Made by a program: the position numbers and the translations under genes. The notes below the pieces were generated by a model. The model was not told the DNA's origin. It made no database searches and saw nothing but the letters and a program-made list of their open reading frames with translations. A stretch of 64,000 nt of DNA, taken from Rosa chinensis. Its lineage: Eukaryota > Streptophyta > Magnoliopsida > Rosales > Rosaceae. This document shows, one piece after another, positions 23,214-35,600 of this stretch. The stretch spans positions 8,478,001 through 8,542,000 of the forward strand of contig NC_037094.1 of the NCBI RefSeq assembly GCF_002994745.2, given 5' to 3'. Numbering within the stretch: the first letter of the stretch is position 1; every line of letters begins with the position of its first letter.

Positions 23214-24003
23214 CTAAACTACCGGAATCTGTCTAGACTTGATTGCTGAGCTGACAGTAAGCATCAGCAAAATTATGAGGGACAAGTAGGACAGAATCAC
23301 AGATATTAACACTCTGTGACAGAACTTCCCAAAGTGATCACAAATCGGAGTCCAACCGGTGTGGCTGTTCCCATACCGCCCCACGAACCCTATTGCCGTT
23401 GCAGCCGCGCATCCAGCAAGCACCAAGCACATGATGAACTGCAACACTCAGCAATTCATGTTTAAGAAGACAATCATGTCAAACAATATTACTTGATTAA
23501 GAAATTCTTTATAATTAATAAAACCTAGTTGTTTAGCAATAGCATACATACCAAATCATGGAGGAACAAGAGGAAGTAGTGATTGGGATTTGAGCCTTGG
23601 AGATGGAGAAGGAAAACAAGGAGCAAGGACACTAAACAACAGGCACTGACAACAGCATTTGCAAAAGCCAAGAACCTGGAAAGAGAGAAAACTTGTTAGT
23701 CAAAAAAAAAGAAAAGAGAGAAAAACTTAATTAACCAAACAACATGGGATTACTTTCTTTCTGAATTTCTCTTTTGTAAAATGATGAGTATAAAAATTAC
23801 TTGAAGGCAGATGAGTAGCTATATCTAGCATCAAAGGCTATGCCAACAATCTCTGTGGACTGTTTGCTTGTGATCATGATCCATGTTGCAGCTAATGTAG
23901 TAGCCATGGCAACAGTCCTCAAGCAAATTTGGGCACCAAGAAAAAGCTTTTGGGTTCTCACAGGTGGGTTTGGCTGAAGCGCCTTGGCTTCAATGGTTGC
24001 CAT
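23214..24003 (-). CDS. CASP-like membrane protein (CASPL1 group)
   Basis: Three exons on the minus strand: 24003-23801, 23675-23552 and 23438-23214, all with GT-AG introns, joining in frame to 183 residues. CASP-like proteins are four-helix plasma-membrane proteins related to those that organise the Casparian strip. Four hydrophobic segments are seen at about residues 20-45, 68-92, 105-130 and 150-172, with short cytosolic ends. The two residues conserved in the family are in place: an Arg in the first helix (R29 in ICLRTVAM) and an Asp at the start of the third (D108 in LLFLHDL). The N-terminus MATIEAKALQPNPP and the length resemble the CASPL1F type, but the subgroup is inferred. A minus-strand TATAAAT stands at 24109-24115, about 106 bases before the ATG. 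Confidence 0.9.
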
Positions 24004-24108
24004 GGTGAGATTCTTGGATGGTGGTGATTCAAGATGAATAAGAAGAACTATTTGGAGAAAAGAGAGGGTTATTAGGTTGAGGTATAGAAGTGGTAACTGA
24101 TAGAAAGC

Positions 24109-24115
24109 ATTTATA
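24109..24115 (-). promoter_or_regulatory. TATA box of the CASP-like gene
   Basis: TATAAAT on the minus strand inside TTCTATAAATGC, at a spacing from the ATG that leaves a short leader of about 75 bases. Confidence 0.5.
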
Positions 24116-24509
24116 GAAGGAAGTGAGGAATCTTTGGATTTGAGAGTGATGGTGTGTCAGTTGAAGAGGAAAATGGGTTTTGGTGTTTTACTTAAACTAT
24201 TACCACGCAACTATTATCATCGAACAACTATTAATTTAATTAGATTGCATTGTGGATAATTTGGTTGACTATTAATAGTTAGGCTTGATCTTCCTTTTAG
24301 GTGGACTCAGTTACTATTTTGACTTGACCAAAAAAGAAAATTACTATTTTGACTGTTTACACTTTGCAGTGACCAAGTGATTGAGCACAGTTGCGAACTG
24401 CGAAGTAAGAATTTTATATTATGTGAGATTTTATTTTTTATTTTTTCATTTTGTAACTGATATAGAAATAAAAAGTTTACAATAAACAATATAGAGAGGA
24501 AAAAAATAT

Positions 24510-25680
24510 CATATCTTTTAACTATATATATATATATATATATTGATTGAAAGAGGTCAGCCCATTCATTAGAGTCAGCAAGTAGTACAAAAACGAAACA
24601 CCCTATGACGTTGACAGAAAGAATCGTTCCTCAAAGCATCCTAACCTCCTATTCTAAAAAAACTTAGGAACCCAACATGCCCCTCCCAGTATACTAATCT
24701 TTTAGAAAATCCACGCACCATTATTCTAACAAAAACTTAGAAGCCTCGAAGCAGACGTAAAATGGTTTCAATTAAGCCTCTGGTTTTTGTGACCCAAACA
24801 AAAATTAAACAATAATAGGAGCTGAATGTGACAGAACACCATCCACTCCCCTAACAACAGCAGCCCAAACGCTAAAATGGAAGGCCTAGCCACCCAAACC
24901 CAGCAATGCGTAAGGCCCACAGAACAAAGTGAAGCCCATAAGGCCTAAGCAGAAATTGCTAAGGGCACCCCACAGGTTCCACCCCACCGGTCCAGCGCAC
25001 CATCGCCGCCGATCAGTAAGCCGCCGCCACAACCAAAATCGTAGAGCCTGCCGCTGCACTAGTCATTATCACCATAAGAGGCAATCTCCTCCGACAAGCA
25101 GAGCCACGCCATCATCCTCGCCAACAAAAGGTCCGGGCCTAAGGAAAACATATCCACCCTCACCTCCGGCAACCCCGGTATGATTTGATAGTCGCCCTTG
25201 CCTCCACACTTACAGCCGTTATACCCATGAGCACCACCATTAGAAGTAGCAGTCCCCGAGTCCGAGCAAACCAGCACACCTCCACGACAACAAGGTCACC
25301 GGCAGGCCAAAGATCAGCACCTACAACAGGTACACCATCATCCCATGGACTCGATCGGAAACGAACTTTCCGATTCAATCTTGACCAACCCAAGACTGGA
25401 TTGTCGCTCATCCACCATCTAGATGCCATCCCCACCAACGAGGGGCGCATCTTTTACTTCACCATCGAGCTTGGATGCAGAAACAACAGCACCTCTAAGT
25501 CCCGAATTCAACACAGCCTCAGCGTCCCCCGATGCAACCAAGAAGAGAATAAGCAGACTAAAATCTGCCATCACCACTATTGACAAGCAACAGCGAGAAT
25601 GCGAGAATCTGCAGCCTAAAGGAAGAGGATTTCGAAATCCTAAAAGAGCGCTAGGTCTTAAAAGTTGAGATAATTTAACT
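24510..25680 (-). mobile_element. LINE-like repeat, minus strand, no intact ORF
   Basis: A GC-richer block with compositional edges. On the minus strand it runs from about 25680 to a 3' end GACCTCTTTCAATCAATA followed by a TA run (24523-24543), the arrangement of a plant LINE 3' end with a simple-sequence tail. The minus strand has a 96-codon frame at 25160-25450 and the plus strand has Pro/Ser/Thr-rich frames, none with a recognised domain. Probably a 5' part fused to a 3' tail of a LINE with the middle lost; low certainty. Confidence 0.35.
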
Positions 25681-25903
25681 ATATTTTTCGTTGCATTGAC
25701 TATTCAAATTAGTTAAATAGTAAAAATCTAGAAATCAAAAGTAAAAAAAAAATTAAATAGAAAATGTAGCCTAAAAAGGAAATCAAATATTAAGAACGTG
25801 AATGAATATGAGTTTATCATTACTTATTTTTAGCATTAGTTATCAAAATAGGAAGTAATTCAATAAGAGAATAATAACATAAGCCTAATAAATAGAGTAT
25901 TTA

Positions 25904-26171
25904 TCTATACAATTATTAAGAGAAGAGAGTTTGCTCTCCAAAATTGAAAAATTTGACGAATATAATCCTCTAATATTAAAAAACTTTAGAAACTGAAATA
26001 ACCAACATGGACAATAATGTTAATTTAAAAAAATAAAAAGAATTTAAAATTTAAATAATAATTATTGTTGTAAAAAACTGCTTTAGTTAAGAAAGTAAGA
26101 AACTACTCACTTCCTTACAAAAAAAAAAAAAAAAAAAAAAAACCCACACCCAGAGTGTGGGCACATGCTAA
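25904..26171 (+). mobile_element. Compact non-autonomous Helitron, 268 bp
   Basis: Begins TCTATACAATTATTAAGAGA directly after an A and ends GCACATGCTAA directly before a T, matching Helitron rules (5' TC, 3' CTRR, insertion between A and T). Nine bases from the end is a perfect hairpin at 26143-26161: CCCACAC, a five-base loop, GTGTGGG. The interior is AT-rich with a 20-plus poly-A at about 26119-26142. No RepHel protein, so it would be moved in trans. Confidence 0.75.
26143..26161 (+). terminator. 3' hairpin of the Helitron
   Basis: Seven-base perfect stem and five-base loop just upstream of the CTAA end. In Helitrons this structure acts as the transposition stop signal, not a transcription terminator. 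Confidence 0.7.
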
Positions 26172-29039
26172 TTATGCTTATTTTAAGAAGAAAAAAAAAT
26201 GTAAAAGGAACAATTATATAAAGTAATTTAAAAATAATGAGGTGTAACATGGGATTCACATGGTCTCTAGACTCTAGCTATGTCCCTTTGCCCCTAATTG
26301 AAAGAAATCAGATTTTGATAAAGCCACAAATTGGAAGAGTTCTGTTGAGAGAGACTGAGAGGAGAACTGAAGAAATAGTTAGTTCTAGGCCGTTGGATCT
26401 GATATAGACACGTGTTGTTATCTGGTCCAAAGCTTAGGAAGCTCAGGACAATAAAGAGATTAGGAGAGGATCTGCGTCCACAGTAATCACAAGAGCATAT
26501 TAATGAAATCCAACTTTGAAAAACATTTAAGTAAATATTAACCTATAAATTTAAAGGTTAAAAATTAATAGAATTTGACGAGTTCAAACTTCTTGGTGTC
26601 GAAGAAAGTTATGAATGAAACAGATAAAAAATCCAACAAATTAAAGAAAGAAACAAAGATGGTTATACACTTATACATGCAGCCAATTAGTTTAGAATTC
26701 CATCAATTTTTGTGGCATTATTCACATAACTTCATTGACCTAAAAAACCGCTTATTTGGTGTCATGTAATATATGCTATTGTTTGTGGCTTAGTGGTGAC
26801 CTAATCAACACCATAGTTATCACTTCTCACTCTACAAAAAGAAAAAATAGATTAATTCAAATTGAATTGGGTTCCCATATTGCATGTTATCAGTGATCAA
26901 AAGTTTTACCTTTCCTCAACTCTAGCATTTACTGCATGCACATAGGTGTGAGACTGTGGATACGTACCCATAACATGTACCTATCAATTAGTCCAGCAGA
27001 CCAGCACCCATTCAGTAAAAGCTTGGGAAATTTTCGAAGGTAAGCTAGATTTGTAAAGCCAAACTATGCAAAACCCTTTTTGTTTAACTTGGTAGAACTC
27101 ATGCAAGTTCAAAAGTTCTTGTCTAAAGTGAAACTTTTCCAAAACTTCAGTCAGATAAAGGAAGCTTGGGAAATGAGGTTTCGCAAAAGCTGCAAAACCC
27201 TAGCCATCTCAACCATATATATTCAGTGCCTTAGTTTGGAAGTTGCAACCCTCTTTATTATCACCTTAGATCGATATGTAAGGTTACCCGAGCTATATAA
27301 TATGGAATTGATAAACAATCTAATCTCATATGCTGGACATCTAGACTGGATCAAATCCAAAATGCATGAATTCATATCCAGTATTTGGTGCTGGAATTGG
27401 GTAATGAATGTCTGTGTTTCACAAGTTGCATCTAATTAAGCACTAAGACGCTCTTATCCCAAATTTAAGCAAACAAAAGGCGTTGTTGCCCAAAAGTTTA
27501 AACAAGATTAGAACAGACATAGATTATACTCTATTAGTAATTTTGGTCAGCATAATGAACAACACTTTACAAACCTTCACATCATCAAAAACCACCAGTT
27601 GATTGCAATCTTAAACTGTAGCTAAATAGTAAGACTCGATTAGTTTATGTTGGAAAGTATGTATATAGAAATGTAGCATAAGAAACATTGTTATTCGATC
27701 CAGGAGTTACTAAGAACAGCATAGATATAAGAACATGTCATGAACTCATGACTCATTGGACATCTGGAGGCAACAAACACGGCGTCAGCATATCACATTG
27801 GTACTCACAGTTCATCTCTTTTTTTCTCTTTTTCTTTTTGGGTTCAATTTCAGTTGAGTACACATTTCTTTCAGGCAATATTTCCCTGATTTTTTCCTTT
27901 TTCTCACTATTGCTTAGATCATTGATATATCATTTTGCAGTGGTAGTGTTACATATACTAGATAGTGGCAGGTACATGGTACTTGGTTGCATGATTATAA
28001 TTCGTGAATCACAATTGGATATGTGCACATATTAAATTGTGATTTAATTATAAAAAAAGCAACTCTTTGTAAAAGAGCCAACTTGAGCTCTGTAGAATCC
28101 AAGAGCATTAATTAGATTTGTATTGATGAAACAAATAGTTAAGGTTTTGATCCAGTTTAGTGTATTATGTTTAGGTGCTGGTTGATGCTAGCTAGGATCC
28201 AATTCCAATTTACCAAATCTTCACTAATGTCTAACTAAGGCTGTCTTAGATCTGATGAGAGTTAGACAAGTAATGGATGTAATAATAATGCTAGCTGCTA
28301 GGGCCTAGGGGAATATTGATTGCTACCAAAGTAACATTTGTTGTTAAGATTCAATAATATTAGAGAAATGGGTATGTAAATAATGAAAAGCTTCCAATTA
28401 CGATCATGATTAATTGGTTTCCAATTTCCATATAGCATAAGTGGTTGTTGGCTTGTTGCATAACAAGACTTAGAAAGGAAATGCAAGAAAATCATAGATT
28501 AGAATTTACTACGTTTCGGGAAAACAAGTGCCTGCCCTTTCCCTTCGTGATCACAAGTACCAGCCACGGCTGAATTGGCTGACACAATAAATCACCATGT
28601 TGAGCAGAGTCATCTACATGGCAAGAGAAACAGAAAAGAAGTAATTTAAGTCCCAAACGAAATGTTAATGGACAAATGAATGAAAAAGCCAAAGCTGACA
28701 TCGTTTCCACTTTGGTAGTGGTTCGTATATCTAGAAGAATGAAAAAGTCGAATCGACTGTGTATTATATCTTCATAAGCAGATAATCTCCTATGCAGAAT
28801 GCAAACGACACGCATGGTTCAGTTAGAGAAGTAATCAAAACGATTTGTGTGAATATATATACGGGTGTGAAAGCAAGATTTATTAAATTGACTGTTTATT
28901 GATGGTGATGATTATATACAGCTTAAATGGGGGAATTGCCCCAAAAGATGATGGGAAATGAATGTACAGATATGTACATACTGAGACTACAGATACACAG
29001 AGATTATCTAATCTAAGCACAGAATGTCCTCTGCCCCTT
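26172..29039. other. Intergenic, no gene recognised
   Basis: Open frames at 27080-27439 (119 codons) and 27688-28035 (115 codons) on the plus strand and 28492-28815 (107 codons) on the minus strand have no recognised motifs and look like chance frames. The end near 28900-29039 is probably the 3' untranslated part of the Atos-like gene. Confidence 0.4.
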
Positions 29040-32000
29040 CTAGTTGCTGATATTGAAGTATTTCGGATCTGAAGGAAAATGGTACTCCACATGTAACTGC
29101 AAAATGTGAATAAGATTCGTAGGTAAGTAATTGAATGGCTGCAGCACAAGAACTGATAACCAAGAAATTGTAAATTAAACAAACCAAGGAAACAACTAAA
29201 CTGAATAATTGTAAATATATACATATATATGTTGAGTGTTGTGAATAATATACCTTGCCCTCATCAGAATCCGTCTGACGTTGAGGGAAAACCACCCTCA
29301 AATCATTATACAAGTAGAAGCGCCGCTCCCCTTCAATGTCCAAACTGTTTTTCACTTGTCCAGATGAGGGATCTAATTTACATCTCTGGACTGACCTTGA
29401 ACATTTCTTAGGAAAATGGCACAAGAAGCGAAGGTGCAGAGCATAACGTAGAACACCAGCACCAGTAGTATTATTTCTAAGCTTTGAAGGGCTATGCAGA
29501 GACTTGCTTTCACTGATATGGCATGTACTCATTGTCATGTTGTCCTTCTCATTGGTCTTTTCATATCTAAAAGAATTGAAGTCACCAAGAGAAGAGGTCA
29601 CCATGCATTCTTCCTCCCCTCTTTTGCGTTGATCGACTGCATACTTGGTGTAGGCAGAACCGCCTGTACTAATTCCTTTTACACACTGATTTGAGGTTCT
29701 TATATCATTGCCGGTAAGCTGAAAAGAATTAGCAGTGTCTAGGATTGAAGATGGATTTGAATCATTTTCTTCACCAGACTCTGTATGTCTTCCATTCTGA
29801 GCCTTCAAGGTTGCTTCAGAAGTGGCTAGAGTGATCTTTTGGCGCAAAAATGTCTGTATTTGATATGAAGAATGTGCAAGAAAAATGAACTTAATAAGAA
29901 TCTCAGTTAAATGGAAATAATTTAACTGCAGAAGCAAAGATATTCCATCTAGTTCTAGAAATACTGAGACTTAACATGGCTTTTTTGTCATCCGTTCAGT
30001 CGTTACAAATGTTGCAGCTTGAAGGAATATAAAGCAGATCATATAGAATTGTAATCATATCAAAGAACGTACCATTATGTAAACATGCAGGTTAATGACC
30101 ATGCAAGGAATCCTGGATTTGGACTTTCCAGGCAGATTACAATCAGGACCAACTCAGGTTGGGATTCCATAAAATAAGAGCTAGGGTTGACCAACTGACT
30201 CCAGTAGGGCTAGCAGTTAATTTGTACACCTTCCAACACTTTTGCTACCTAAAATTCTTAATACATTCGTGTCGCCTTGTGTTATTTTCCTACTTTTCTA
30301 CCTCATTAGCACAGAAGTTTGTTTGCTGTCCATGTCTGTTTAGATAGGCATGTGGTAGCATACTAATTTGATTATCTTGCTAAATATATATGTATCAAAA
30401 GTGAAGTTCCTACTCTTACTATGCTAATGCTTTCATACAATATGCAAGGACCTCTTAAAGACCATCATTTTATATTTCATAACTAATGACATGTGAGAAA
30501 AACTAAATTATCATGTTGAAAATCCAATTTAATATCCAAGTGCAGATCCAATCAAGATAGATTGAACTTTGAATCATGTGAAGATGGTTCAAACTTCCAG
30601 AGATAGAAGAATAAATTCAATCATCATTTATGCACAAGACTTGCGAAACCGGAAAGATAACTGTTCATATTCTACTTTAGTACTTCCTGAGTACCTTGCT
30701 ACCGGCTGGCATGTCACTCAAATCGTAGTTACAGATGAAAGTATGAATTGGTGTCTTTTCTGGATTGCTGAGAACCTGCCATTGCCAATTCAGTTCATCA
30801 GAGTATGGCAACTATCTGTTGGTGTGACCACCAGATGTCAGTCCATAGGTATAACTACATGAAAGTAATCCAAAACTATTAATCAGAATCAGATTGCATG
30901 CACCATTTGATATATAATAAGAACGAAATCCTGCCCTCCTTTCCTGCCTCACCAGATGTCAGTCAATAGTTATAACTACACGAAAGTAATCCAAAACTAT
31001 TAATCAGAATCAGATTGCATACACCATTTGATATATAATAAGAACAAAATCCTGCCCTCCTTTCCTGCCTATTTTATAAATGTTACTCTTCTCCCAAAAT
31101 CTAACTTTGGAATTTCCATGGCTTAAGCCTTATCACGAGACTTAGACATGCCAAACAACACAAACAACTATTGACAACAACATAATCCATCATTTCAGAA
31201 CATAGAAAACTTCTGTTGACGTTAAAACAACATTTTTTTCATAAATTTATTGTATCTCATGGAAAGAAATGATAGCAGAAGTTCTCTCTATACTTTTTAT
31301 GCATTACCAGTTGTACACGGCCTTTCATAGGTATTCTTAGACGGTTCCTGTCTGCTCGTGAATCATCCATGCTAAGGCTTCTCTTCATCTTTGGGCCTCC
31401 ATAGATTTCTGATGTCCTTCTCCCAGCAAGATCTATTGATGAATAATACAGCAAGTAGTTCTCTCCATCCACACTGGTCACGGAAAATGGAAGTTTTTGT
31501 GATTTTGGTGAGAAATTCCCTCCAGTAACATTCAGAACAGCAAGAAAACCATCAATTCTCTGCAAAAATATTTATGCCAATTTAATAAGAGAAATAGATA
31601 AAATATGGAATTCAGGTATGGGCAGTGAAATCATAGATGCAGTATATCAAATTGCAGGAGTGAATGCTAACCTGATTAACCTTTGCCGACACCAATCGCC
31701 CAGACAAGAGGGATTCCTCAAATGAACCCACCAAGGACCTTCTAACAGGTAGTCCAGTCAGGCTTCGAGCTAATTTAACACCTTCAGACTTGGATTTCAA
31801 ATCCTGACTCCAGTGCTGTTGCATTCCGTTGGGACTCTCAGGACTAAAGAGGTCAAACTTTTTCTGCAAAATATCAACATCTTCCAATGAGTTACTTGGA
31901 GCCCTAAAAGTCTCCTCTTTCCAAGACGATGAAATGCCTGGGATAGTTCCATCAAGTGAATGGTCCATGTCCTTAAAAGTCATACTGTAATCATCTGCCC

Positions 32001-32940
32001 CCGGTGTATGATCCCTGCATACTTCTCCAGATTTCACTCTTTCAGGAAATTTTGGGCCAAGAGGAGATAAAGAAAGTGGATGCACCGCCACCTTTCTTGA
32101 ATTTATGGCTATTGCTCCAGATTGTGACCTTACCTTTATTGTTTCTGGGGAGTAATCAAGTCCAGATGATGATATGAACTGATTATGTGATTTTGGCTCC
32201 TTCGTTTCAAGCAAAGGACCATCAACTACAAAGGAGGAGTTTGTAGTACACTTCTCATCCAATGAATTCTTCCACTCTGGGGAACAAGATGCAGACCAGG
32301 TAGTAGAACTGAAACAATTGGAGTTGCCAATGTGAGCTTTTTTATGCTCTTGAAATGTGGGAATATTAGAGCCATCTTTGCATCCAAAAGTCTTATGAAC
32401 CCCATCACCAATGTTTAGAGAATCACCATTAAATTGATCTTGGAGACGCATTCCATTCAAAGGAGACGATAACCGCTTCCTGGCTACTGACCCGGTGGCC
32501 TCATTTGTGTCATCTGTGACAGCCACCCCACTAGAAGAGTGTCGGTTTCCATTAAACAAATCAAGAGGAGAATTTAAATTTCTTGGTTCAAAACCAACAA
32601 TTCTGGGAACAGATGTCTGAATATTCTGACCTAATTTCAGATTTAACCAGTTATTTTGTTCCATGGTGTTGATCTTCAAGGAATGCATGTTTGATCGACC
32701 AACACGTATATTCGAAAAATCTGTCTTATTTGGAATCTCTGTCAAGGTTTTCCTTTGCAACTCTCCAGGAGAAGAGCATGTCAAATCCACCTGCATGTGA
32801 TTTCCCATGTTTCCGCCATGCAAACCACTTAAATCACAGCTGCTCACGCCAGCAATTCTGGTTGGAGGTTGCATAAAAGTGCACAACGATGCTGCCACTT
32901 CCTCAGCAATACTGCTAGAAGACACTTGAGGCAATCCCAT
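29040..32940 (-). CDS. Atos/FAM214-like protein
   Basis: Four coding exons on the minus strand: 32940-31672, 31559-31308, 29853-29254 and 29096-29040, all GT-AG and all phase 0, giving 725 residues. The homologues are animal Atos/FAM214 proteins (nuclear, implicated in transcriptional control) and plant proteins often labelled meiosis chromosome segregation family. Signatures: the Atos conserved domain spans the exon 1-2 joint ([13 protein letters not shown], then [14 protein letters not shown]), and the C-terminal domain is split between exons 3 and 4 ([30 protein letters not shown], then [13 protein letters not shown]). The N-terminal 400 residues are Ser-rich and low in structure. The start is the ATG at 32940 ([10 protein letters not shown]); an upstream in-frame TTG is not a likely start. 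Introns are long (intron 2 about 1.45 kb, with a 121-base tandem duplication). Function in plants is inferred only from the family. Confidence 0.88.
30830..31070. repeat. 121-base tandem duplication in intron 2 of the Atos-like gene
   Basis: Copies at 30830-30950 and 30951-31070, each starting ACCAGATGTCAGTC and ending CCTTTCCTGCCT, with only about seven differences by eye. Confidence 0.9.
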
Positions 32941-33166
32941 CTTCAAAAGAATTTCAAGATAAAGTCCTTATTTAACTTTCCTTCTCTTCCCTCTTTCTCT
33001 GTGCATTCATGCATAAGAATCAAGTTGCATTTCTATGTTCCAGGTGACCAAATGGTTTCAAGTTGCCCGACCATCCATGACTTCTCAAATATGAAAGGGG
33101 CAGTTCTAACAATCCAACTACACATTTAAAGTAAAGCTATCATACTATACTGAATATGCCTACCAC

Positions 33167-33970
33167 CTACATCTGCATCTTGACGAGTTCTTTCATCAGA
33201 TCACAAGGAACTCGAGCAGAGATAAGCAATTCATGGTTTTTCCAGATACAACGCGCCGTCCTGGAATTATAAGTTCAGTCAGAAACTGGTGATTGACAAT
33301 CTAAATGCAGGACTACTTCCAAACTTCAATTTTTTGATATTTTCTCACTTTGGTTTTGCCATTTGGAAAAGTTTAAGCAACTGAAATATTCGACCCAACT
33401 TAACCTTCACCGTTACAACTGATGTAAAACAAAATCCAGAGCTATAAAAGAGAAGTAGAGTAATGCAAATATCAAAAGTGAATCAAATGACTGAGATTCC
33501 AAGAAGTGACACTTTGCAATTTAAGAAAACTCAATTTGGCCAGCTTCTTCGATTTATAGAATCCACTAACTATGAAGAATCTCCATATCAGATACTCCTA
33601 AAAAAGATTAAACTTTTAATACCCCATTGTAATATCTGATCAAACAAGTACTGAAACACTTTGACATGATCGACTAACAAACTGACAGAGTCCAGAATAT
33701 CAACAAACCCAACAAATTCCAATTACACATTTGTTTCTTAAGTACATAAAATCTTTCAGAGTTTGATTTTCAGCTGGTCAACAAAAAGCTCAGATGAAAC
33801 TAACTTTCCAATTCAATTACTAACACCCAGAAAGCCAAACAAGAAAAAGCACAAGACCCAGAATTAAATTTCAGTTCTTTTCCTCAGCAACCACACACAT
33901 AGCAATATTCCATCAAAGAAAAAAAAAATACCAAGACCAAAAGGGTGTCTTTTTAGGATAGATACGCACC
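33167..33970 (-). promoter_or_regulatory. Probable leader exons of the Atos-like gene
   Basis: Two likely non-coding exons upstream on the minus strand: one ending at 33970 (CATCTTTAG followed by GTGCGTATC) that begins near 34215, and one at 33260-33167 (after ATTCCAG, before GTGGTAGG). The second contains a 12-codon upstream ORF at 33234-33196. The poly-T at 34217-34235 on the plus strand marks the region just outside the presumed transcription start. Boundaries are inferred from splice-like signals only. Confidence 0.4.
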
Positions 33971-34235
33971 TAAAGATGAACAAAGCTTGGAACTTTGGTT
34001 GCATAAAAGTAAACCCAAATGAATAATAAGCTTCTTTCCTTGTGGGTTATTCAACAAGCTTCTTCTTCTTTCTTCTAACTCGAATTTTCTTTGCAATTCC
34101 AATGGTCTCCATGGTTTGCCTTTTCTGTGTGTAATACTAAATGGATGATGATGATGTGTTGGGTTGCGTTGGGTGTTAGGATAGTGGTGATTGAAGATTT
34201 GGTGATGGCCTCCCAATTTTTTTTTTTTTTTTTTG

Positions 34236-35477
34236 CAATAAACAAAAACTAATTAAAAATTGTGGGTCATGAATAAATCAATGAAAGAATAGCCCTCTAC
34301 GCTTTATCCTGAATTTTCTGACTGGCTGGCTGCGGTTGAACATTTCTTTTTTTGTTATGGTGATATAAATTTGTTGGCATTGCTTTGTTGCCAAACCGGT
34401 TAAACCTGATATTCTAAAAAAAAAAAAAAAAAAAAATCCAGTTAAACCTTAAACCCAAAACCAGGGGCTCTCCCTGCCTCTCTTGAAGTTGCGTCTCTCT
34501 CTTTTTTACCATTCAAAATTTTATAAACTTATAGTTACATCACATGTCCTGCTTACCTCCAACTGTCTCCCCATCACTTTGCTTCTTTTTTTTTTTTTTA
34601 AAGGCAGAAAAATATTTAGTGTGTGCTAGAACAATTCTCATCCCACCCATCTGCCTACCCTATCATTAAAACTTGCACATGAAGTCTTGAGTCTTGACCT
34701 TTTCTATTGCTCTCATTCCTCTTTAAACAAGGGTTACTTTGTTAAACAAGCTTCATAGGTTTACCATTGATCAGTTAAATCGATCCTAGCTACAATCTGT
34801 CATTACAAGCACACATGCTTCTTGTATCTAGTTTATAAAACATGTATCTTTGATTATAAACGTCTCTTTGAGGTATTTTGACCGAACATGTTTTGCCAAT
34901 GCTGCTTTATTAGGAATGTCTCTTTGGTGGTTTTGCCATTACTCACAATAACGATCTCTATCCACCACATTGTTATATTCATTATTGTGCATTTCTTAAT
35001 TTATTATCCGATATCATTTCCCTTTTAAAGTTCCACCAAATTTATTTTGTATTTAAATGTGTGTCATTTGGTGGAATATGTTTCATTTGTTATATTTCTT
35101 AATCATAAGTTTAATAGATTCTGCAAGTATTTGAGTATTAAATATGAAAGTTCTATGACATATTTTAATACTTGACCTTTCAAACAAGATTCCAAGTGTT
35201 TGGCATTGCTAAATTCAACCTACACTCTAGAATGTGCTGCCTTACTCGGTGAATAAACTGTGAGGACTTTTGAAGCAAATGTAACATCAGAAAAGAACAC
35301 ATCACTCACTTGGTCTTGCATTGTGTCGTTGTCATGGTGTGTGAGAAAGCCACGTACATCTCCGATACCAATTACATGTTTACAACCATGTTTGTGGAGA
35401 AACAGAACCAGGTGAGTCACTAAGCCAAATGAGAACTCGGTGCCAAAATGAGCACCGTTGAGCTTCCCGCCTAGTTC
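34236..35477. other. Intergenic / upstream of ELIP
   Basis: No gene recognised. Poly-A and poly-T runs near 34418-34436 and 34589-34601. A CCACGTAC word at 35350-35357 (ACGT core) could be a light- or stress-response site for the ELIP promoter. The minus-strand frame at 35220-35501 is not supported by any motif. Confidence 0.35.
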
Positions 35478-35478
35478 A

Positions 35479-35487
35479 CTATATAAG
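35479..35487 (+). promoter_or_regulatory. TATA box of the ELIP gene
   Basis: CTATATAAG about 115 bases before the ATG at 35601, leaving a leader of roughly 85 bases. Confidence 0.6.
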
Positions 35488-35600
35488 TCGCCCCAAGGCA
35501 TGCAACTTATTCCACAGTCAAAAACTAGCAGCCTACTTCTTAAACTTCAAAAGCTACCTTTCATTGCCTATTTGCTCTTCTTAGTTATTTTCCGACTACA

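Noticed and set aside
25160..25583. GC-rich frames on both strands
   Set aside because: Lie within a repeat-like block with LINE-type tail; no recognised domain.
35220..35501. 93-codon minus-strand frame before ELIP
   Set aside because: Covers the ELIP promoter and TATA region and has no motif.
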